8,436 bases of DNA, from assembly GCA_009787035.1 (NCBI GenBank), contig WRGV01000045.1, forward strand, positions 1 to 8,436. The letters are read 5' to 3'. This document shows, piece after piece, positions 1 to 6,833 of this stretch (position 1 is its first letter; every line of letters begins with the position of its first letter). The position numbers and the translations under genes were made by a program. Origin of the DNA: Propionibacteriaceae bacterium. GTDB lineage: Bacteria; Actinomycetota; Actinomycetes; Propionibacteriales; Propionibacteriaceae. The notes below the pieces were generated by a model that was not told the origin of the DNA, ran no database searches, and saw nothing but the letters and a program-made list of their open reading frames with translations.

Positions 1-777
1 GGCGGCCTGCACCCGATCTTCGCCGTCTACTCCACGTTCCTGAACCGCGCCTTCGACCAGATGCTGATGGACGTCGGCCTGCATCACCTGGGCGTCACGT
101 TCGTCCTGGACCGCGCGGGCGTCACCGGCCCGGATGGCCCCAGCCACCACGGCGCCTGGGACGTCCCGCTGGCCAGCCTGGTGCCCGGCATGCGCATCGC
201 CGAGCCGCGCGACCGCACCCGGCTGCACGATTGCCTGCTCACCGCCGTCGACACCGACGACGGCCCCACACTGATCCGCTACAGCAAGGGCAAGGTGCCC
301 GACGACCTGCCCGCCGTGGCCACCCTCGACGGCCTGGACGTGCTGGTACATCACGCACATCCGCAGGTGCTTGTGGTGGGGTGCGGCGACATGGCGCACG
401 TCGCCTGCGATGTCGCGCGGGCGCTGGCCGCCCATTCCATCGATGCGCTGGTCGTCGATCCGGTGTGGACGATCCCGGTCGCCCCGGGGTTGGTGCGACT
501 GACCGGCACCGTGCGGCTCGTCGTGGTCATCGAGGACAACCTGATCGACGGCGGCGTCGGCTCGCAGCTGGAGCTGGCGATGGACCACGCGGGCATCGAG
601 ACCCCGGTGCGCCAGTTCGGGCTGCCCACGCAGTTCCTGGCGGCGGGAAGCCGCGCCCAGGTGTTGGCACACGTCGGTCTGACGCCCAAACAGATCTGCC
701 TGGAGGTCGTCAACACGTACACGCACCTGCGCGATGAGGCCGCCACGCCCGCCGACGAAGCGCTGTCTGCGCGATAA
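1..777 (+). CDS. dxs: 1-deoxy-D-xylulose-5-phosphate synthase, C-terminal part (5' end outside window)
   Basis: This is the last 258 codons of DXS, the cytoplasmic thiamine-diphosphate enzyme that condenses pyruvate with glyceraldehyde 3-phosphate as the first step of the MEP isoprenoid pathway. The reading frame is open from base 1 and ends at TAA 775-777. The visible part starts in the transketolase-like pyrimidine-binding domain: the segment PIFAVYSTFLNRAFDQ (visible residues 5-20) and the motif DRAGVTGPDGPSHHG (37-51) match the conserved DXS block that includes the active-site His region. The C-terminal transketolase domain follows, with VIEDNLIDGGVGS (about 178-190) and the terminal FGLPTQFL segment typical of DXS. 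The N-terminal ThDP/Mg-binding domain lies upstream of the window. Family full length is usually about 620-650 residues, so roughly 60% of the gene is missing. Nothing in the visible part looks broken. Identity is confident from recalled family motifs. Confidence 0.96.
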   Translation, partial: GGLHPIFAVYSTFLNRAFDQMLMDVGLHHLGVTFVLDRAGVTGPDGPSHHGAWDVPLASLVPGMRIAEPRDRTRLHDCLLTAVDTDDGPTLIRYSKGKVPDDLPAVATLDGLDVLVHHAHPQVLVVGCGDMAHVACDVARALAAHSIDALVVDPVWTIPVAPGLVRLTGTVRLVVVIEDNLIDGGVGSQLELAMDHAGIETPVRQFGLPTQFLAAGSRAQVLAHVGLTPKQICLEVVNTYTHLRDEAATPADEALSAR

Positions 778-792
778 CCGGGCCGTGGACGT

Positions 793-820
793 GCCAGACT
801 GAGATCGTGAGCCAGACTGA
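793..820 (+). repeat. 10-bp direct repeat around the start of the small membrane protein gene
   Basis: GCCAGACTGA occurs at 793-802 and again at 811-820, with an 18-base period. The first copy contains the putative -10 element and the second lies in codons 2-5. It could be a duplicated regulator site, since 18 bases is nearly two helical turns, or chance. Confidence 0.5.
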
Positions 821-986
821 AACACCCCGGCGCCCGCGCCACCGTTACACCATGACGCTGGTCATGCTCGTCGTCTGCCTGGGGTTGCTGGGCATCGCCG
901 CCTGGCGGGCCGAACGGTTCCCCGAGGCCACCGCCACCCCGACCCAGCAGGTGCAGACCGCACCAGCTCCCTCCTCGTCACGCTGA
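807..986 (+). CDS. small single-pass membrane protein, 59 aa, function unknown
   Basis: I do not recognise this family. The frame starts at GTG 807 and ends at TGA 984-986. The protein has a basic N-terminus (RRPRHRY, residues 8-14), one hydrophobic span (about 16-33, rich in Leu, Val, Met and Ala, ending in Trp33), then a Pro/Thr/Gln/Ser-rich hydrophilic tail (34-59). The positive charges before the span predict cytoplasmic N-terminus and outside C-terminus; a tail of this composition is common for short cell-wall-spanning segments. No Shine-Dalgarno is visible. A -10-like CAGACT at 795-800 sits six bases before the GTG, which would suit a leaderless mRNA. An internal ATG at 852 would delete the basic segment and also lacks a ribosome binding site. 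It lies 29 bases after dxs, so it could be read through from dxs, and it converges on glnS with only 7 bases between the stop codons. The clear topology and tight fit between genes argue that it is real, but a chance ORF cannot be excluded. Confidence 0.55.
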   Translation: MSQTETPRRPRHRYTMTLVMLVVCLGLLGIAAWRAERFPEATATPTQQVQTAPAPSSSR

Positions 987-993
987 CCGGGCG

Positions 994-2685
994 CTACGCC
1001 TTCCGCTTGGAAATGTTGGCCCACTCGTCGCGCAGACCCACCGTGCGATGGAAGAGCATCGGCTGCGCCGCGTCCTTGGCAAAGTAGCCGAGCCGCTCGA
1101 ACTGCACGACCGCGCCCGGCGCGGTGTCGTCCGCCAACGCGGGTTCCAGCTTGCAGCCGGTCAACACCTCGACCGAGTTGGGGTTGAGGTCGTCCATCAC
1201 CTCGCCGGTGCGCTCGCCGGGGACGTCGGCGCTGAACAGCCGGTCGTAGAGCCTGACCTCGGCGTCCACGGCGTGCGTGGCCGATACCCAGTGCATCGTC
1301 GACTTGACCTTGCGCCCGTCCGGGGCGTCGCCGCCGCGGGTGGCCGGGTCGAAGCGCGCATGCACCTCGACCACATTGCCCGCCTCGTCCTTGACCACGC
1401 TGGTCGCGGTGACCAGGTACGCGCCCCGCAGGCGCACCTCGCGCCCGATCGACAGGCGGAAGAACTTGGGCGGGGCCACCTCGGCGAAGTCGTCGCGCTC
1501 GATGAACAGCTCGCCGCTGAACGGGACCGTGCGGGTGCCGTCCGCCGGGTTCTCCGGGTTGTTGCCCACCTCGAACCACTCGACCAGCGGCGCACCGTCC
1601 TCGCCGGTAGGCCAGTTGTCGATCACCAGGCGCAGCGGGCGCAGCACGGCCATGCGGCGCAGCGCGGTCTTGTTCAGCTCGGTACGCACATGCGACTCCA
1701 GCTCTTCGATGCTGTGCCGCGAATTGGTCTTGTTGACGCCGATGCTGACGCAGAAGTCCCGGATCGCCTTGGCCGGATACCCGCGCCGGCGCAGGCCCCG
1801 CAGCGTCGGCATGCGCGGATCGTCCCACCCCGTCACGGTGCCGTCGGCGATCAGCTGCAGCAGCCGGCGCTTGCTGGTGACCGTGTGCGTCAGCTCCAGC
1901 CGCGCGAACTCCAGCTGCCGGGGCGCCTCGTACGGCAGCGGAAGCTGGGCCAGGAACCAGTCGTACAGCGGGCGGTGGCTGGCGAACTCCAGCGTGCAGA
2001 TCGAGTGCGTCACGCCCTCGATCGCGTCCGACTGGCCGTGCGCCCAGTCGTACAGCGGGTAGATGCACCAGGCGTCGCCGGTGTGGTGGTGCTCGGTGTG
2101 CCGGATCCGGTACATCACCGGGTCGCGCAGCTGCATGTTCTCGGCTTGCATGTCGATCTTGGCGCGCAGCACGTGCGAGCCATCGGGGAACTCCCCGGCG
2201 CGCATGCGGCGCAGCAGATCCAGGTTCTCGTCGGGCGTACGGTCGCGGAACGGGCTCTCGATACCCGGCTTGCCGAAGCCGCCGCGCTGGGCCGAGATGG
2301 TCTCGGTGTCCTGGTCGTCGACGTACGCCAGCCCCTTGCCCACCAGGTATTCGGCCCACTCATACAGCTGTTCGAAGTAGTCGGATGCGTACAGCACCTT
2401 GCCCGGATGGAAGCCCAGCCAGGCGATGTCGTCAATGATGCTGTCGACGTACTCGACATCCTCGGTGTCGGGGTTCGTGTCGTCCAGCCGCAGGTTGTAC
2501 GTGCCGGCGAACTGCTCGGCGATGCCGAACGTCGTCACGATCGCCTTGGCGTGCCCGATGTGCAGGTAGCCGTTCGGCTCGGGTGGGAAGCGCGTCTGGA
2601 CGCGTCCGTGGTAGGTGCCTGCGGTATTGTCGGCCCGCACGGCGTCCGCGATGAAGTCTGTGGCCCCGATCTGTGGCTGTGTCAT
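994..2685 (-). CDS. glnS: glutaminyl-tRNA synthetase (GlnRS)
   Basis: A 563-residue class I aminoacyl-tRNA synthetase that charges tRNA-Gln directly with glutamine; E. coli GlnRS is 554 residues, so this is full length. The Rossmann catalytic domain carries the HIGH motif at 42-45 within [15 protein letters not shown], the LDDTNP motif at 67-72, and the glutamine pocket segment [18 protein letters not shown] (207-224), with Tyr212 and Cys230 in the places of E. coli Tyr211 and Cys229. The KMSKS loop is VTSKR at 269-273, where E. coli has [21 protein letters not shown] (287-302) follows, then the two C-terminal anticodon-binding beta-barrels, recognised by [20 protein letters not shown] (465-484) and [10 protein letters not shown] (546-555). 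The LDDTNP and CIYPxYD blocks are GlnRS-type rather than bacterial GluRS-type, so this is not a mis-called gltX. The start is ATG at 2685-2683; there is no ribosome binding site, and TAACCT lies 7 bases upstream, suggesting a leaderless transcript. It is divergent from the PAC2 gene and convergent with the small membrane protein gene. Confidence 0.97.
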   Translation of the reverse strand: MTQPQIGATDFIADAVRADNTAGTYHGRVQTRFPPEPNGYLHIGHAKAIVTTFGIAEQFAGTYNLRLDDTNPDTEDVEYVDSIIDDIAWLGFHPGKVLYASDYFEQLYEWAEYLVGKGLAYVDDQDTETISAQRGGFGKPGIESPFRDRTPDENLDLLRRMRAGEFPDGSHVLRAKIDMQAENMQLRDPVMYRIRHTEHHHTGDAWCIYPLYDWAHGQSDAIEGVTHSICTLEFASHRPLYDWFLAQLPLPYEAPRQLEFARLELTHTVTSKRRLLQLIADGTVTGWDDPRMPTLRGLRRRGYPAKAIRDFCVSIGVNKTNSRHSIEELESHVRTELNKTALRRMAVLRPLRLVIDNWPTGEDGAPLVEWFEVGNNPENPADGTRTVPFSGELFIERDDFAEVAPPKFFRLSIGREVRLRGAYLVTATSVVKDEAGNVVEVHARFDPATRGGDAPDGRKVKSTMHWVSATHAVDAEVRLYDRLFSADVPGERTGEVMDDLNPNSVEVLTGCKLEPALADDTAPGAVVQFERLGYFAKDAAQPMLFHRTVGLRDEWANISKRKA

Positions 2686-2692
2686 GCCCGCC

Positions 2693-2698
2693 AGGTTA
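2693..2698 (-). promoter_or_regulatory. candidate -10 element of glnS, leaderless geometry
   Basis: Read on the minus strand the hexamer is TAACCT, fitting the actinobacterial TANNNT -10 pattern, and 7 bases separate it from the glnS ATG. That would put the transcription start at or next to the start codon. No convincing -35 is visible at 17 bases. Confidence 0.4.
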
Positions 2699-2754
2699 CT
2701 ACGAGCCCGGTAGGCAGACCCTGCCCAGGAATCCCGGCCAGGTCAGTTAGGTTG

Positions 2755-2760
2755 TATAAA
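2755..2760 (+). promoter_or_regulatory. candidate -10 element (TATAAA) of the PAC2 gene
   Basis: TATAAA stands out in GC-rich DNA, 26 bases before the preferred ATG at 2787. Transcription would start near 2767 and give a leader of about 20 bases that includes the ribosome binding site. No good -35 is seen at 16-18 bases upstream. Together with the glnS -10 element it forms a back-to-back promoter region in 2686-2786. Confidence 0.5.
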
Positions 2761-2774
2761 GGACGTAGCGAACG

Positions 2775-2781
2775 AAGGAGG
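2775..2781 (+). promoter_or_regulatory. strong ribosome binding site that decides the PAC2 start
   Basis: AAGGAGG is a near-perfect anti-16S match. It lies 5 bases before ATG 2787 but only 2 bases before GTG 2784, so ATG 2787 is the likelier start. It is the strongest Shine-Dalgarno in the window. Confidence 0.8.
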
Positions 2782-2786
2782 ATGTG

Positions 2787-3707
2787 ATGCAAGATCCTAC
2801 GCAGCTGTTCACGTACTCCGGCTCGATTGACCAGCGCAGCATCCACGCCGAAACCATGCTGGTGACGATGGGGAACTTCATCGACGCGGGCCACGACCAG
2901 CGACTGCTCAACCAACACCTGTTGCACACGCTGCCCAACCACGAGCTCGGCCGCTTCGACATGGACCAGCTGTTCGACTACGCCGGACACCGCCCGCAGA
3001 TCGTCTTCGACAAGGACCACTTCACGTCGTTCCGCGCCCCCAAGATCACGCTGCACCTGGTGCGCGACACCGATGGACAGTCGTTCCTGTTGCTGCGCGG
3101 GCCCGAGCCGAGCCTGCAATGGGAACGCATGGCTGCCGCCATCGAGCACGTCATCAACGAGTTCGACGTGCGCAAGACGGTGCTGGTGCAGACCTTCCCG
3201 GCGCCCGCTCCCCACACGCGCCCGGTGGTGGTGACGCGGTTCGCGTCCGACCCGGATCTGATCCCGATCAACTCCGGGCTGTCGGTGAGCTTCGAGATGA
3301 GCTCGTCGTTCGGCGGCCTGCTGACGCTGCGCCTGGGCGAAAAGGACCACGACGTCATCGGCCTGGCGGCGCACGTGCCGCAGTACCTGGCCGCGATGGA
3401 CTATCCGGACGCTGCGCTGGCGCTGCTGGCGGCCGTCCGCGAGGTCACGCATCTGAACCTGCCCGACGGCGATCTGACGCTGCGCGCCGTGCAGACCCGC
3501 GAAGAGGTGGACGAGTCGGTGGCCGCGTCCCCCGAGCTGCAGGAGGTCATCGCCCGCATCGAGCAGCACCATGACGCCATCATGGCCCAGCGCGGCGCGC
3601 CGATCGATCCGGAAAGCCTGCCCAGCGGCGACCAGATCGCCGCGGAGCTTGAGGAATACCTCCGCCGCCTCGGCAGCTCCGGCGACGATGACAACAAGAT
3701 CGCCTAG
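2787..3707 (+). CDS. PAC2 (proteasome assembly chaperone-like) family protein
   Basis: A 306-residue protein of the PAC2 family, named after a eukaryotic proteasome assembly chaperone but widespread in actinobacteria, including some without proteasomes; its bacterial role is not established. The family is recognised from the alpha/beta core at about residues 15-220, especially LLLRGPEPSLQWERMAAAI (about 92-110), the following VRKTVLVQTFPAPAPHTRP block, and the later GLAAHVPQYLAAMDYPDAAL segment. A helical C-terminal region (about 240-295) ends in an acidic tail (DDDNKIA). There is no signal peptide or membrane span, so it is probably cytoplasmic. The start ATG 2787 is preferred over GTG 2784 by spacing from AAGGAGG. 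It is divergent from glnS and lies 23 bases before pncB; co-transcription with pncB is possible, but pncB seems to have its own start-proximal promoter. Family assignment is from motif recall; no specific substrate or partner can be named. Confidence 0.85.
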   Translation: MQDPTQLFTYSGSIDQRSIHAETMLVTMGNFIDAGHDQRLLNQHLLHTLPNHELGRFDMDQLFDYAGHRPQIVFDKDHFTSFRAPKITLHLVRDTDGQSFLLLRGPEPSLQWERMAAAIEHVINEFDVRKTVLVQTFPAPAPHTRPVVVTRFASDPDLIPINSGLSVSFEMSSSFGGLLTLRLGEKDHDVIGLAAHVPQYLAAMDYPDAALALLAAVREVTHLNLPDGDLTLRAVQTREEVDESVAASPELQEVIARIEQHHDAIMAQRGAPIDPESLPSGDQIAAELEEYLRRLGSSGDDDNKIA

Positions 3708-3718
3708 GCATCGTCATC

Positions 3719-3724
3719 TAGGGT
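3719..3724 (+). promoter_or_regulatory. candidate -10 element of pncB, leaderless geometry
   Basis: TAGGGT fits TANNNT and is followed by exactly six bases before ATG 3731, the spacing expected if transcription starts on the start codon. The same bases (AGGG) could instead act as a weak ribosome binding site on a transcript continuing from the PAC2 gene, so both readings remain open. Confidence 0.4.
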
Positions 3725-3730
3725 TAACGC

Positions 3731-5071
3731 ATGCATGTGTCTAGCACCGCCCTGCTCACCGACGAGTACGAGCTCACGATGATCCGGGCCGCACTGGCCT
3801 CGGGAACAGCTCACCGCCGCAGCGTGTTCGAGCTGTTCGCCCGCCGGTTGCCGTCCGGACGCCGCTACGGCGTGGTGGCGGGGGTCGGACGCGCGCTGGA
3901 TGCCATCGAGCGGTTCCGCTTCGGCGAGCCGGAGCTGGCGTTCCTGCGCGAGCGCGGCGTCGTGGACGCCCGCACCGAGGACTTCCTGGGCGATTTCCGC
4001 TTCACCGGGTCGATCTGGGGCTACGGCGAGGGCGACCTGTACTTCCCCGGTTCGCCGCTGCTGACCGTGCGCGGCACGTTCGCGGAGGCCGTGCTGCTGG
4101 AGACGCTGCTGTTGTCGATCTACAACTACGACTCGGCGGTGGCCTCGGCGGCCAGCCGCATGACGTTGATGGCCGACGACCGTCCGTGCATCGAGATGGG
4201 CGCCCGCCGGGCCAACGAGCGGGCCGCCGTCGCCGCCGCGCGGGCCGCCTACATCGCCGGCTTCGCGGCCACCAGCGACCTGGAGGCCGGACGGACGTAC
4301 GGCATCCCCACGACCGGCACCGCCGCGCACTCGTTCACGCTGCTGCATGACACGGAGGAGCAGGCGTTCGCCGCGCAGCTGGACACGCTGGGCGAGGACA
4401 CGACGCTGCTCGTGGACACGTACGACATCGAGACGGCGGTTCGCACCGCCGTCCGGCTCACGCAGGGCCGCCTGGGCGCCGTGCGCATCGACTCTGGCGA
4501 TCTGCGCACCGCCGCGCAGGACGTGCGCCACCTCTTGGACGACCTGGGCGCGACCCGCACCCGCATCATCGTCACCAGCGACCTGGACGAATACCAGCTG
4601 GCGGCCCTGTCCGGGGCGCCGGTGGACGGCTACGGAGTCGGCACCGCGCTGGTCACCGGGTCGGGTGCACCCACGTGTTCGTTCGTCTACAAGCTGGTGG
4701 CCCGCGCCGTCGCGGATGCCCCCGACGCGCCGCTGAACCCGGTCGCCAAGCAGTCGGAGCACAAGCGCACGCTGGGCGGACGCAAGTACGCGGTGCGCCG
4801 CCTGGACGCCAAGGGCATCGCGGAGGCCGAGCTGGTCGGCGTCGGCCAGCGCCCGGACACCGACGACCACGACCGTCCGCTCCTGCGTCCGCTGGTCGAC
4901 CACGGCGAGCTTGTCGGGCGCGAACCGCTGCAGGCCGCCCGCGACCGCCACCAGGCCGCCCGGGCCGAGCTCCCGCGCGACGGCTACAAGATGTCGCGGG
5001 GTGAGCCCGTCATTCCCACGTTCTTCCTGGACGAACACGGAGCCCCTCTGGCCAACCCGTATGCCGGCTAG
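3731..5071 (+). CDS. pncB: nicotinate phosphoribosyltransferase
   Basis: A 446-residue NAPRTase that joins nicotinate and PRPP, with ATP hydrolysis, to make nicotinate mononucleotide in NAD salvage (Preiss-Handler pathway). It follows the actinobacterial PncB pattern closely from its first residues: LLTDEYELTM (8-17), FELFARRLPSGRRYGVVAG (33-51), YFPGSPLLTVRG (104-115) and IEMGARRANERAAVAAARA (154-172). The conserved His that is autophosphorylated in the family is His200 in GTAAHSF (196-202). IDSGDL (253-258), SDLDEYQLAAL (283-293) and YGVGTALVTGSGAP (301-314) supply the phosphoribosyl-phosphate and substrate loops of the TIM-barrel-like domain. The C-terminus is a typical RGEPVIPT segment plus a short tail. 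ATG 3731 is chosen because homology begins at about residue 8 and no upstream in-frame extension is needed. There is no strong Shine-Dalgarno. No transcription terminator is clear after it. Confidence 0.96.
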   Translation: MHVSSTALLTDEYELTMIRAALASGTAHRRSVFELFARRLPSGRRYGVVAGVGRALDAIERFRFGEPELAFLRERGVVDARTEDFLGDFRFTGSIWGYGEGDLYFPGSPLLTVRGTFAEAVLLETLLLSIYNYDSAVASAASRMTLMADDRPCIEMGARRANERAAVAAARAAYIAGFAATSDLEAGRTYGIPTTGTAAHSFTLLHDTEEQAFAAQLDTLGEDTTLLVDTYDIETAVRTAVRLTQGRLGAVRIDSGDLRTAAQDVRHLLDDLGATRTRIIVTSDLDEYQLAALSGAPVDGYGVGTALVTGSGAPTCSFVYKLVARAVADAPDAPLNPVAKQSEHKRTLGGRKYAVRRLDAKGIAEAELVGVGQRPDTDDHDRPLLRPLVDHGELVGREPLQAARDRHQAARAELPRDGYKMSRGEPVIPTFFLDEHGAPLANPYAG

Positions 5072-5163
5072 ACGACACGAAACCACTTGCCACAACGATG
5101 TATCGCGCATGCGTTCATCCATGGTCATCTTCGCGTCCTTCACCGGCTCACGGGCGGCGGTCA

Positions 5164-5172
5164 TGATACTGT
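5164..5172 (+). promoter_or_regulatory. candidate extended -10 promoter of the transcarboxylase-type operon
   Basis: TGATACTGT consists of TG, one base, then TACTGT (TANNNT), an extended -10 arrangement. There is no good -35 at 17 bases (TTCACC at 5139-5144 is too far), consistent with extended -10 use. Transcription would start near 5179, leaving a leader of about 100 bases before ATG 5281. The rest of the 5072-5280 intergenic stretch shows no ORF with coding character and no clear terminator for pncB. Confidence 0.4.
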
Positions 5173-5269
5173 AAAGACGTCTCTCGGCCCTGTCGCCGCC
5201 GGATCGACATCACGCTTGTCCTCGGGCATCCGCGCTGCCGTCAGGCGGGGCGGCCGGCGCGGCACGATC

Positions 5270-5274
5270 AAGGA
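5270..5274 (+). promoter_or_regulatory. ribosome binding site of the 12S-like gene
   Basis: AAGGA lies six bases before ATG 5281 and fixes the start. The leader upstream of it (about 5179-5269) is GC-rich and can form a small stem (CGCGCTG near 5231 with CGGCGCG near 5256, containing one G-T pair), which I do not assign to any riboswitch class. Confidence 0.65.
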
Positions 5275-5280
5275 AGTGAG

Positions 5281-6825
5281 ATGGCCGATCAACTAACACG
5301 ATTCCGCGAACTGCGGGACAAGTCGCTGCTTGGCGGAGGCCAGGACCAGATCGAGAAGCAGCACGAGCGCGGCAAGCACACCGCCCGCGAGCGCATCGAT
5401 CTGCTGCTGGATCCCGGCACGTTCAGCGAGCTGGGCGCCCTGGCCGAGCACACGAAGACCGATTTCGGCATGGATAAGAAGAAGTTCCCGGGCGACGGCG
5501 TCGTCACGGGCTTCGGCGAGATCGCCGGCCGACCCGTCGGTGTGTACGCGCAGGACTTCACGATCCTGGGCGGCTCGTTCTCGCAGGTCCAGGCGCAGAA
5601 GATCAACAAGATCCAAGACCTCTGCCTCCAGGCCGGCATCCCGTGCATCGGCCTCAACGACTCGGGTGGCGCCCGCGTCCAGGAGGGTGTCTATTCGCTG
5701 GCGGCGTACGGCGAGGTGTTCGTCCGCAACGTGTTGTCCAGCGGTGTCATCCCGCAGATCTCGGTCATCATGGGGCCCTGCGCCGGCGGCGCGGTCTACT
5801 CCCCCGCCCTGACCGACTTCACGATCATGGTCGAGGGCACGAGCTACATGTTCCTGACCGGCCCCGGCGTCGTCAAGTCGGTGACCGGCGAGGACGTGTC
5901 GACCGAGGAACTCGGCGGCTCCACCGTCCACAATGCGCAGTCGGGCGTGGCACAGTTCGCCGCTCCGACCGAAGACGACGCGCTGGAGCTGGTGCGCCAG
6001 ATCCTGAGCTACCTGCCGCAGAACAACACCGACGATCCGCAGCGCTACCCCAGTGACGACTCGCCGTCCCGCATGGACGAGGAGCTCAACGCCATCGTCC
6101 CTGCCGACGACAACCAGGGCTACAGCATGATCGAGGTGCTGGAGCGCGTGTTCGACACGGGCTCGATCCTGCAGGTGCATGAGCAGTACGCACGCAATGC
6201 GATCGTGGGCTTCGCGCGTCTGGACGGACGCCCGGTCGGCTTCGTCGCGAACAATCCGCTGTGGATGGCGGGCGTGCTCGACATCGACTCGTCGGACAAG
6301 ATCAGCCGCTTCGTGCGCCTGTGCGACGTCTACAACGTCCCGGTCATCACGTTCGTCGACTGCCCCGGCTACCTGCCGGGCACGCAGCAGGAGTACGGCG
6401 GCGTCATCCGCCACGGCGCGAAGATCATCTACGCGTACTGCGAGGCCACCGTGCCGAAGATCGTCGTCTACACGCGCAAGGCCGTCGGCGGCGCCTACGT
6501 GGCCCTGTCCAGCAAGCAGATGCGCAACGACATCGCGTTCGCCTGGCCCACCGCGCAGATCGCGGTCATGGGCCCGGACGGCGCAGCACCCTTGGTGGCC
6601 GGCAAGCAGATCAAGGCTGCGGCGGATCCCGAGAAGGCCCGCGCCGAGTTCGTGGCGGAATACCGCGAGACCTTCTACAACCCGTATCGCGCGGCCGACA
6701 TCGGCCAGGTGGACGAGGTCATCGAGGCCCGCGAGACGCGCCCGCGCCTGATCCAGGCCTTGCGCGTGCTGGAGACCAAGGTCGCCACCAGCCCGCACAA
6801 GAAGCATGGCGTGATTCCGAGCTAG
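5281..6825 (+). CDS. biotin-dependent carboxyltransferase beta subunit, probably methylmalonyl-CoA:pyruvate transcarboxylase 12S subunit
   Basis: A 514-residue carboxyltransferase of the PccB/MmdA/12S group, which moves a carboxyl group between an acyl-CoA and biotin on a carrier protein. The N-terminal crotonase-fold domain (about 25-250) includes EKQHERGKHTARERID (25-40), QDFTILGGSF (91-100), the oxyanion-hole region NDSGGARVQEG (126-136) and GPCAGGAVYSPALTDF (165-180). The C-terminal domain (about 290-500) includes FVDCPGYLPGTQQEYGGVIR (358-377), the second oxyanion region RKAVGGAYVAL (399-409) and the usual C-terminal KKHGVIPS. Length is normal for the family. The pocket residue that is Asp in propionyl-CoA carboxylases (GGAYD) is Val407 here; Propionibacterium 12S, as I recall it, has Leu. 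With a separate 1.3S-type carrier two genes on, transcarboxylase is the best call. An acyl-CoA carboxylase or methylmalonyl-CoA decarboxylase beta subunit is the alternative, because no 5S, biotin carboxylase or membrane decarboxylase subunit is in the window. Confidence 0.88.
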   Translation: MADQLTRFRELRDKSLLGGGQDQIEKQHERGKHTARERIDLLLDPGTFSELGALAEHTKTDFGMDKKKFPGDGVVTGFGEIAGRPVGVYAQDFTILGGSFSQVQAQKINKIQDLCLQAGIPCIGLNDSGGARVQEGVYSLAAYGEVFVRNVLSSGVIPQISVIMGPCAGGAVYSPALTDFTIMVEGTSYMFLTGPGVVKSVTGEDVSTEELGGSTVHNAQSGVAQFAAPTEDDALELVRQILSYLPQNNTDDPQRYPSDDSPSRMDEELNAIVPADDNQGYSMIEVLERVFDTGSILQVHEQYARNAIVGFARLDGRPVGFVANNPLWMAGVLDIDSSDKISRFVRLCDVYNVPVITFVDCPGYLPGTQQEYGGVIRHGAKIIYAYCEATVPKIVVYTRKAVGGAYVALSSKQMRNDIAFAWPTAQIAVMGPDGAAPLVAGKQIKAAADPEKARAEFVAEYRETFYNPYRAADIGQVDEVIEARETRPRLIQALRVLETKVATSPHKKHGVIPS

Positions 6826-6833
6826 GGGCAACG

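Noticed and set aside
2701..2750. Operator in the glnS-PAC2 divergent region (GGCAG ACC CTGCC short inverted repeat)
   Set aside because: The arms are only 5 bp in GC-rich DNA, so chance is likely; no known regulator motif is recognised.
3684..3715. Inverted repeat GACGATG / CATCGTC around the PAC2 stop codon as a terminator
   Set aside because: The stem is only 7 bp with an 18-base loop and has no U-tract; too weak to call. It could still modestly affect transcription into pncB.
5179..5269. Riboswitch in the leader of the 12S-like gene
   Set aside because: I could not match the region to a known riboswitch core, and GC-rich sequence folds into small stems by chance.
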